The translations under genes were made by a program, and so were the position numbers. From an uncultured Lysobacteraceae bacterium (GTDB lineage: Bacteria > Pseudomonadota > Gammaproteobacteria > Xanthomonadales > Xanthomonadaceae): 11,296 nucleotides of DNA. The stretch lies in contig CAMPJU010000022.1 in NCBI GenBank assembly GCA_946886995.1, positions 1 through 11,296 on the forward strand. The letters run 5' to 3'. Below, in pieces: positions 6,502 through 11,296 of this stretch (positions are counted from its first letter, which is position 1; every line of letters starts with the position of its first letter). Under the pieces are notes generated by a model. That model saw only the letters and a list, made by a program, of their open reading frames with translations. It was not told the origin of the DNA and did no database searches.

Positions 6502-7226
6502 GGGTCATCATCGCCGACGACGAGCCGCTGGCCCGCGAGCGCTTGCGCGCGCTGCTGGCCGCCGAGCCGGGCGTCGAGGTGGTGGCCGAGGCCGGCGACG
6601 GCGGCGAGGCACTGCATGCCTGCGCCGCGCACCACCCCGACCTGGTCCTGCTGGACATCGCGATGCCCGGGATCGACGGGCTGGAAGCCGCGCGCCACCT
6701 GGCGGCGTTCGAGCCGCGCCCCGCGGTGGTGTTCTGCACGGCCTACGACGCGCATGCCCTGTCGGCGTTCGAGGCGCAGGCGATCGACTACCTGGTCAAG
6801 CCGGTGCGGCAGGAGCGCCTGGCCGCGGCGCTGGAGCGCGTGCGCACCTTTGCCGCGGGACGCGGGCAGGTGGACGACCAGGGTGGCGGGCGCCACCGCA
6901 CCCACCTGTGCGCGCGGCTGCGCGGCAGCTTGCGGCTGATCCCGATCGAGGACGTGCACTACCTGCAGGCCGAGGAGAAGTACGTCGTCGTGCACCACGC
7001 CCGCGGCGAGGACCTGATCGAGGAATCGCTGAAGTCGCTGGAGGAGGAGTTCGGCGAGCGCTTCGTGCGCATCCACCGCAACTGCCTGGTCGCCCGCCAC
7101 GAGATCGTCGAGCTGCGTCGCGGTCCCGACGGCCACGTGCAGGCCGTGCTGCGCCACGGCGACCATCCCCTCGAAGTCAGCCGCCGCTGCGTCGCCCACC
7201 TCCGCGACACCCTGCGCCACCTCTGA
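6498..7226 (+). CDS. algR: AlgR-type response regulator with LytTR DNA-binding domain
   Basis: A 242-aa two-domain regulator. The receiver domain (about 1-118) has the acidic pair D7-D8 in IIADDEP, phospho-acceptor D53 in LVLLDIAMPGIDG, the conserved Thr in FCTAY and Lys in DYLVKPV. A LytTR DNA-binding domain fills about 136-238 (RLIPIEDVHYLQAEEKYVVVH ... FVRIHRNCLVA). The start is GTG at 6498, in a GTGA overlap with the kinase stop; this puts MRVIIADDEP at the N-terminus as the family requires. An upstream extension of this frame is unsupported. It is immediately followed by the 87-bp inverted repeat and then hemC, and algZ-algR-hemC order is also known from Pseudomonas and Xanthomonas. Phosphorylated LytTR proteins bind direct repeats upstream of targets; none is obvious here. 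Confidence 0.9.
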   Translation: MRVIIADDEPLARERLRALLAAEPGVEVVAEAGDGGEALHACAAHHPDLVLLDIAMPGIDGLEAARHLAAFEPRPAVVFCTAYDAHALSAFEAQAIDYLVKPVRQERLAAALERVRTFAAGRGQVDDQGGGRHRTHLCARLRGSLRLIPIEDVHYLQAEEKYVVVHHARGEDLIEESLKSLEEEFGERFVRIHRNCLVARHEIVELRRGPDGHVQAVLRHGDHPLEVSRRCVAHLRDTLRHL

Positions 7227-7313
7227 AAAAACAGGGGTCAGAGTGCAATTTTCCTTGCGTCCTGCGCAGGTCGGGCCGCCACGCGGGAAAATTGCACTCT
7301 GACCCCTGTTTTT
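7227..7313. repeat. 87-bp element with perfect 28-bp inverted repeats (MITE/REP-like)
   Basis: The left arm (7227-7254) begins AAAAACAGGGGTCAGAGTGC. The right arm (7286-7313) is its exact reverse complement and ends in TGACCCCTGTTTTT. The 31-nt centre adds GCGT (7257-7260) pairing with ACGC (7281-7284) around the perfect palindrome CCTGCGCAGG (7261-7270). The element begins at the base after the algR stop codon. It has no room for a protein gene, so any movement would need an outside transposase. GGGGTCAGAG-type ends are, as I recall, dispersed in xanthomonad and related genomes, often near REP-associated tyrosine transposases. No second copy and no clear target duplication is visible in this window. 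Confidence 0.85.
7227..7313. terminator. Likely bidirectional intrinsic terminator formed by the inverted repeat
   Basis: Transcribed either way, the element folds into a 28-bp hairpin whose 3' arm ends in CCCCTGTTTTT, a GC-rich stretch followed by five T. It sits at the stop of algR, so it is well placed to end the esterase-algZ-algR transcript and insulate hemC. The loop is long (31 nt) and the T tract pairs with an A tract, so its efficiency is uncertain. Confidence 0.5.
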
Positions 7314-7316
7314 CGT

Positions 7317-7325
7317 TGCGATAAT
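7317..7325 (+). promoter_or_regulatory. Extended -10 promoter of hemC, probably giving a leaderless mRNA
   Basis: TGC immediately precedes GATAAT (7320-7325), an extended -10 (TGn + hexamer). The ATG of hemC follows after 6 nt (7332), so transcription would begin at or next to the A of the start codon. No Shine-Dalgarno is present. The place where a -35 should be (about 7297-7302) lies inside the inverted repeat and shows no consensus. Confidence 0.55.
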
Positions 7326-7331
7326 GGCGCG

Positions 7332-8276
7332 ATGTCCGTCCTCCGCATTGCCACCCGCAAGAGCCCCCTGGCGCTCTGGCAGACCGAACACGTGGCCGCG
7401 TTGTTGCGCGCCGCGCATCCGGGGCTCCAGGTCGCGCTGGTCCCGCTGAGCACCCGCGGTGACGAGGTGCTCGACCGCTCGCTTGCGGCCATCGGCGGCA
7501 AGGGCCTGTTCCTGAAGGAACTGGAGGTCGCGATGCAGCGCGGCGAGGCCGACTGCGCCGTGCACTCGCTCAAGGACGTGCCGATGGACCTGGAGCCTGG
7601 CTTCGCATTGCCGGCGATCCTGCCGCGCGCGGATGCCGCGGACGCGTTCGTCAGCCCGCGCTTCGCGACGATCGGCGACCTGCCCGGGGGCGCGATCGTG
7701 GGGACATCGTCGCTGCGCCGCCAGGCGCAACTGCGCGCGCTGCGACCCGACCTGCGACCGCGGGACCTGCGCGGCAACGTCAACACCCGGCTGGCGAAGC
7801 TCGAGGCGGGCGACTACGACGCGATCGTGCTCGCGTGCGCCGGCCTGCAGCGGCTGGGCATGGAGGCGCGCATCCGGGATCGCCTCGCGCCGCCGGCCTG
7901 GCTGCCGGCGCCCGCACAGGGCGCCATCGCCGTGGAATGCCGCGACGACGATGCGGCCACGCAGTCGCTGCTCGCGGCACTCGACGACGCGGCGACGCGT
8001 ACCTGCGTATCCGCCGAGCGCGCGATGAACCGCGCCCTGCATGGCAGCTGCCACGTCCCCGTGGCGGGCTTCGCCGAACTCGATGGCGAGCGCCTGCACC
8101 TCGTCGGCCTCGTCGGCGAAGCGCGGACGGGCCGCCACGTGCGCGCCGAATCGACCGGCCCCGCGCACAGCCCGGACCGGCTCGGCGGCACCGTTGCGGA
8201 CACGCTGCTCGCCCAGGGCGCGGCGGCCTTCATCGCCGCGAGCGCCGAACCCGACACCGGTCCCTACGTCTCCTAG
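7332..8276 (+). CDS. hemC: Hydroxymethylbilane synthase (porphobilinogen deaminase)
   Basis: A 314-aa cytoplasmic enzyme of tetrapyrrole (heme) synthesis that joins four porphobilinogen units into hydroxymethylbilane. The start [17 protein letters not shown] is the family N-terminus. The catalytic aspartate is D82 in [18 protein letters not shown] (124-134) and [14 protein letters not shown] (144-157) bind substrate and the growing chain. C240 in [12 protein letters not shown] anchors the dipyrromethane cofactor. The length is close to the E. coli enzyme. It appears to have its own promoter directly after the inverted repeat. No hemD follows; instead the gene converges on the molybdoenzyme anchor gene, and the two stop codons overlap in CTAG (8273-8276). 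Confidence 0.96.
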   Translation: MSVLRIATRKSPLALWQTEHVAALLRAAHPGLQVALVPLSTRGDEVLDRSLAAIGGKGLFLKELEVAMQRGEADCAVHSLKDVPMDLEPGFALPAILPRADAADAFVSPRFATIGDLPGGAIVGTSSLRRQAQLRALRPDLRPRDLRGNVNTRLAKLEAGDYDAIVLACAGLQRLGMEARIRDRLAPPAWLPAPAQGAIAVECRDDDAATQSLLAALDDAATRTCVSAERAMNRALHGSCHVPVAGFAELDGERLHLVGLVGEARTGRHVRAESTGPAHSPDRLGGTVADTLLAQGAAAFIAASAEPDTGPYVS

Positions 8277-9217
8277 TAGTACAGCGTCACCACGTGGCGG
8301 GCCTGCGCGAAGAACAGCCAGCGCTCGACGAAAGCACCACTGACCGCCGCGATCGCCGCCGGCACCAGCAACGATTGCGATCCCGTCGCGTATGCGATCG
8401 CGATGCAGGCCAGCGGCACGACCGAGAACAGCAGCACCGCCGCGATGCGCAGCGTCCGTGCATGCCTGCGCGCGAGCACGAAGCCCATTTCCCGGGTGAT
8501 GTAGTTGGCCTCGGTGGTCGGTCCCTCGAAGCGGGTGACCTGTCGCCGGGGCAGCCCCACCGCGTCGCCGCGGGTGGCCGGCAGCGGCGTGCGGTCGATG
8601 TCGCGCCAGTAGCGCCACTTGAGTGGCCAGGGGAGCAGTGCCAGCAACGCCAGCGCGGCGAGGGCGGGCGCAGGAACCGCGATGCCGTGCACCGCTGCGA
8701 TCGCCGCCAGCAACAGGGCGCCACCGGACAGCGCGAACACCAGGTAGACCGGCGGCACCGATGCATGCGCCCACGCGGGGATGGGCTTGAGCGAGGCATA
8801 GATCATCGCGGTGCACACCAGCGTGACCAGCGCGCCGGCGATCACCAGTGCCGCCACGAGCACGCCCGGCCACGCAAGCGCCACCACCCCGTGGCCCGTG
8901 CCGTCGAGCGCCCCCGGCAGCAGTGCGAGCGCCAGCCCGAGGACGGGGAAGTAGGTCAGCGCCGATGCAACGCCTTCGCGCGACAGCCACGACGTGCGCC
9001 ATTGCGAGAACGCGCGCCAGGCGCGCATCGGCTTGCCCAGGTGCAGGAACGAACTGGCCAGCCCGGCCGTCACCAGCACCAGCGCCACGACGACCGCGAC
9101 GAGGAGCACGCGCGCGGGGACGGTGCCGGTGAGTGCCGCGATGGCCACCCACGCGAGCAGCCCGTACCCGGCGCCCGAAGCGGTGGTGAAGAAAATGACG
9201 GACAGGGCGGGATGCAT
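8273..9217 (-). CDS. soeC: DmsC/NrfD-like membrane anchor subunit, probable SoeC
   Basis: A 314-aa polytopic protein with about eight hydrophobic helices, opening [19 protein letters not shown], the hallmark of DmsC-type anchors. Such subunits hold the catalytic and iron-sulfur subunits at the membrane and exchange electrons with quinone. [25 protein letters not shown] (about 60-84) is the most conserved region in this family and appears intact. The Met at 9217 matches the family start; the frame is open to 9367 but that part overlaps the ferredoxin gene. It starts 7 bp after the ferredoxin stop and is the last gene of the operon. The Soe assignment comes from the catalytic subunit and the sulfur context. 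A DMSO reductase-type or other anchor cannot be excluded from this protein alone. Confidence 0.78.
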   Translation of the reverse strand: MHPALSVIFFTTASGAGYGLLAWVAIAALTGTVPARVLLVAVVVALVLVTAGLASSFLHLGKPMRAWRAFSQWRTSWLSREGVASALTYFPVLGLALALLPGALDGTGHGVVALAWPGVLVAALVIAGALVTLVCTAMIYASLKPIPAWAHASVPPVYLVFALSGGALLLAAIAAVHGIAVPAPALAALALLALLPWPLKWRYWRDIDRTPLPATRGDAVGLPRRQVTRFEGPTTEANYITREMGFVLARRHARTLRIAAVLLFSVVPLACIAIAYATGSQSLLVPAAIAAVSGAFVERWLFFAQARHVVTLYY

Positions 9218-9224
9218 GGCGGCG

Positions 9225-9974
9225 TCAGCGCGACAGCACGCGGTCGAGCCAGCGCTGCAATGACGGCGTGCCCGGCGTCGGCGCTGCTGCGGCGTCGTCC
9301 ACGACGGCCACCTCGTCGCCGCCCACCTTGCGCGGTCGCGGCGGCAGGTACCGGTTGACCGGCGCATACCCGAGCTCCGGCATCAGCGCCACGCCACCGC
9401 GTTCGGCCACCAGCTTCGACACGTCCGATTCCGGGTCGCCGAGGTCGCCGAAGTGGCGCGCCCGGGTCGGGCACACCTGCACGCACGCCGGCTCGCGCTC
9501 GGCCTCGGGCAGGTGCTCGTTGTAGATGCGGTCGACGCACAGCGTGCATTTCTTCATCACGCCCTCGACCTCGCTGTACTCGCGCGCGCCGTACGGGCAG
9601 GCCCACGAGCACAGCTTGCAGCCGATGCACTTGTCCTCGTCGACCAGCACGATGCCATCCTCGGCGCGCTTGTAGCTGGCGCCGGTCGGGCAGACGGTCA
9701 CGCACGCCGGCGTCTCGCAATGCAGGCAGGAGCGCGGGAAGTGCAGCGTCATCGCCGGCTCGTCGTCCGTCGGTTCTGTCTCGTAGCTGTGCACCCGGTT
9801 GAACCAGACGCCGAACGGCTCCTTCCCGTACGGATCCTCGTCCGTCACCGGCCCGGCGATGCCGCCGGCGTTCCACTGCTTGCACCCGACCGCGCACGCG
9901 TGGCAGCCCACGCAGGTGTCCAGGTCGATGACCAGGCCCAGCTTCTTCTTCGACGGGGGCGGCAGTGCGGTCAC
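9225..9974 (-). CDS. soeB: Ferredoxin subunit with four [4Fe-4S] clusters, probable SoeB
   Basis: A 249-aa electron-transfer subunit of DmsB type. Sixteen cysteines form four cluster motifs: C21/24/27/31 (CVGCHACAVGC), C83/86/91/95 (CLHCETPACVTVC), C116/119/122/126 (CIGCKLCSWAC) and C143/146/164/168 (CTLC ... CVQVC). They carry electrons between the molybdenum subunit and the membrane anchor. There is no signal peptide, so it acts in the cytoplasm, as expected for SoeB. The start is GTG at 9974, in a GTGA overlap with the stop of the 77-aa membrane protein; the longer frame to 10154 is the shadow of that upstream gene. The C-terminal 40 or so residues are Ala/Pro/acid-rich and look unstructured. 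Confidence 0.85.
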   Translation of the reverse strand: MTALPPPSKKKLGLVIDLDTCVGCHACAVGCKQWNAGGIAGPVTDEDPYGKEPFGVWFNRVHSYETEPTDDEPAMTLHFPRSCLHCETPACVTVCPTGASYKRAEDGIVLVDEDKCIGCKLCSWACPYGAREYSEVEGVMKKCTLCVDRIYNEHLPEAEREPACVQVCPTRARHFGDLGDPESDVSKLVAERGGVALMPELGYAPVNRYLPPRPRKVGGDEVAVVDDAAAAPTPGTPSLQRWLDRVLSR

Positions 9975-10204
9975 CGGCGCGGCGCCTTCAGCAGCCACAG
10001 GCCGAGTGCGAACAGGATGACCGGCCCGGCCAGGATCGGCAGCAGCGCGGCGACCAGCGTCAGCAGCGAGTTGATGCCGGCGGCGCCCGCGCCGATCGGG
10101 TCCAGCCAGCCGACGCCCAGCGCCACGACCAGCGCGAAGGCGAGTGCGATGCACAGCCAGCCGGCGTAGATGCGCCGGCGATCGACGGGCGGCCGGTCAG
10201 CCAT
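9971..10204 (-). CDS. 77-aa two-helix membrane protein inside the molybdoenzyme operon
   Basis: A small integral membrane protein of unrecognised family. A basic N-terminal stretch (VDRRR) is followed by helix 1 (about 13-33) and helix 2 (about 46-72), ending KAPRR. The positive-inside pattern puts both ends in the cytoplasm. It overlaps the catalytic subunit's stop by 8 bp and the ferredoxin's GTG by 4 bp, so all are translationally coupled. The ATG at 10204 has a strong Shine-Dalgarno (GAGGAG, 4 nt away). Two more in-frame ATGs at 10219 and 10234 are created by a tandem repeat and would add 5 or 10 residues. The position suggests an accessory subunit or assembly factor of the complex; this is inference. 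Confidence 0.75.
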   Translation of the reverse strand: MADRPPVDRRRIYAGWLCIALAFALVVALGVGWLDPIGAGAAGINSLLTLVAALLPILAGPVILFALGLWLLKAPRR

Positions 10205-11296
10205 GCCGCTCCTCGCCATGTTGCTGCTCGCCATGTTGTTCCTCGCGGAGTTTCGCGCCGTAGCGCAGGGGTCCGTCCGGCGCCCTGCCCATCGGCAGCG
10301 GCGCGAATTGCGGCTCGGCGATGCCGGCGCCCGCCACGGGCCTGATCGACACGCGCAGGTCGAACCACGCGGCCTGCCCGGTCACCGGGTCGGCATTGGC
10401 GAAGTCACCGCGCGGCGTCAGGTCCGAGATGAGATGGTTGAGCAGGAAGCCCTCCCGGCCCTCCGGTGCGTCCTTGTCCAGCCGCCACGCGCCGCGCCGC
10501 TTGCCGATCGCGTTCCAGGTCCACACCGTGTCCGGCTGCACGTTCGCCGCGAAGCGCGCCTGCACCGTGATCGTCGAATGGTGCGAGGCGACCTCGACCC
10601 AGTCGCCGTCGGCGACGCCGTGTCGCGCCGCCGTGTCCGGATGCAGATACAGCCAGTTGCGCGTCGCGATCTGCCGCAACCATGCGTTCTGCGAACCCCA
10701 CGAGTGGTACATGAACATCGGGCGCTGGGTGATCGCGTGCAGCGGGAAACGCTCCCCGTCGACCTGCGCATGGCCGAACGGTTCGTGCCACGCCGGCAGC
10801 GGGTCGAAGTGCGTGGCGATGCGTTCGCGCTGGTCGTCGGGCGGCTGGTGCGCACCGTGCCCCTGCGCGGCGAGCCGGAACTTCTGCAACGGCTCGGCAT
10901 ACAGCTGCAACGCGATCGGCTTCGTGTCCGCGATGAACCCCATGTCCTTCGCCCAGGCCAGGTAATCGCGGTTGGCCATCTTGAAGTAGCGCGCGGACGC
11001 GGGGATCTCGGCGCGCCAGTAGCCGTCGTGCGCGATGTAACGCTGCAGCTGGTCCGGGTTCGGTTCACCCTTGCCCTGCCGCGTGCCGTCGCTTCCGCGC
11101 CAGCCGGCCAGCAGCCCGACGCCGGGCGCGCGCTCGTGGCGCACGATGTAGTCGGCGTAGTCGTCGTACTTCGGCGAACCATCGGGCTCGACCATGCCCG
11201 GAAGGCCGAGCCGCGCGCCCAGGTCCAGCAGCACCGACTGGAAGCCGCGCACGTCGCGCGGACGGCCGTCGGCATCCGGTTGAGTGGCCGGGTCGA
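10197..11296 (-). CDS. soeA: Molybdopterin oxidoreductase catalytic subunit, C-terminal part, probable SoeA
   Basis: A partial gene: the frame is open to the window edge and the N-terminus (Fe-S and Mo-cofactor domains) lies outside. The visible 365 or so residues are the C-terminal half of a DMSO-reductase-family molybdoenzyme. RGFQSVLLDLGARLGLPGMV, PLQKFRLAAQGHG, FPLHAITQRPMFMYHSWGSQNAWLRQI and VWTWNAIGKRRGAW ... GFLLNHLISDLTP ... NADPVTGQAAWFDLRV resemble, from memory, SoeA of cytoplasmic sulfite dehydrogenase. SoeA oxidises sulfite to sulfate, sending electrons through SoeB and SoeC to quinone. The molybdopterin-dinucleotide binding domain is the region from about HAITQRP to the end. The extreme C-terminus is a His/Glu/Gln-rich tail made by a 15-bp repeat. 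The GTG at 11252 is internal, not the start. Another substrate (polysulfide, thiosulfate) remains possible. Confidence 0.78.
   Translation of the reverse strand, partial: DPATQPDADGRPRDVRGFQSVLLDLGARLGLPGMVEPDGSPKYDDYADYIVRHERAPGVGLLAGWRGSDGTRQGKGEPNPDQLQRYIAHDGYWRAEIPASARYFKMANRDYLAWAKDMGFIADTKPIALQLYAEPLQKFRLAAQGHGAHQPPDDQRERIATHFDPLPAWHEPFGHAQVDGERFPLHAITQRPMFMYHSWGSQNAWLRQIATRNWLYLHPDTAARHGVADGDWVEVASHHSTITVQARFAANVQPDTVWTWNAIGKRRGAWRLDKDAPEGREGFLLNHLISDLTPRGDFANADPVTGQAAWFDLRVSIRPVAGAGIAEPQFAPLPMGRAPDGPLRYGAKLREEQHGEQQHGEERHG
10200..10244 (-). repeat. Three tandem 15-bp repeats, each carrying a Shine-Dalgarno and an ATG
   Basis: On the minus strand the units are GAGGAACAACATGGC, GAGCAGCAACATGGC and GAGGAGCGGCATGGC (10230-10244, 10215-10229, 10200-10214). 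In the catalytic-subunit frame they encode a tail of EEQHG, EQQHG and EERHG. In the frame of the next gene each provides an in-frame ATG (MASSN, MARSG, MADRP). The unit nearest the small gene has the best Shine-Dalgarno. Confidence 0.85.

Noticed and set aside
7292..7297. TTGCAC inside the repeat arm as the hemC -35
   Set aside because: It lies 22 bp from the -10 hexamer, well outside usable spacing, and matches only the first three consensus bases.
7227..7313. An insertion sequence or a CRISPR repeat
   Set aside because: At 87 bp there is no room for a transposase, and there is a single inverted pair rather than regularly spaced direct repeats.
6426..9152. A 908-codon open frame on the minus strand
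   Set aside because: It runs antisense through algR, the inverted repeat and hemC, has Ala/Arg/Gly-rich low-complexity composition and no recognisable domain. It is a product of high GC content.
9975..10154. N-terminal extension of the ferredoxin subunit
   Set aside because: The added Arg/Ala/Gly-rich residues are the shadow of the overlapping 77-aa membrane protein. The GTG at 9974 in a GTGA overlap gives the family-typical N-terminus.

Overview
The window is GC-rich, with densely packed genes on both strands. It looks like a gammaproteobacterial chromosome, most likely Xanthomonadaceae (a Lysobacter/Luteimonas/Thermomonas-like organism). I infer this from the carboxylesterase - AlgZ-type kinase - AlgR-type regulator - hemC order, the base composition, and a GGGGTCAGAG-type dispersed inverted repeat. 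The assignment rests on memory of synteny, not on a search.

Layout. (1) Bases 1-173 are the 3' part of a group I self-splicing intron followed by the 3' half of the tRNA it interrupts, probably tRNA-Ile(CAU). (2) A persulfide dioxygenase (minus strand, 198-947) is divergent from a split YeeE/YedE sulfur-transport pair (plus strand, 1045-1889). (3) An exported DUF885 family putative zinc hydrolase (1949-3742) converges on an ATP-grasp protein (3756-4661, minus). (4) Only 41 bp separates the ATP-grasp start from a plus-strand unit: carboxylesterase, LytS/AlgZ-type sensor kinase, and AlgR-type LytTR response regulator (4703-7226). (5) An 87-bp element with perfect 28-bp inverted arms (7227-7313) fills the gap before hemC (7332-8276), whose promoter appears to be an extended -10 giving a leaderless mRNA. 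(6) hemC converges with a 4-bp stop-codon overlap on a minus-strand molybdoenzyme operon. In transcription order this is the catalytic subunit (C-terminal part only, cut by the window edge), a 77-aa two-helix membrane protein, a 16-cysteine ferredoxin subunit, and a DmsC/NrfD-like anchor.

Function. The molybdoenzyme subunits look most like a cytoplasmic sulfite dehydrogenase (SoeABC). With the persulfide dioxygenase, which makes sulfite from glutathione persulfide, and the YeeE/YedE transporter, the two ends of the window could together take up reduced sulfur and oxidise it to sulfate, passing electrons to quinone. The central block (esterase, AlgZR, hemC) is the conserved housekeeping and regulatory backbone.

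The most notable items are the tRNA group I intron, the 28-bp perfect inverted repeat against the hemC promoter, the triple 15-bp repeat that copies a ribosome-binding site plus start codon in front of the 77-aa membrane protein, and that small protein itself as a possible extra subunit. I found no CRISPR array, transposase or prophage gene.
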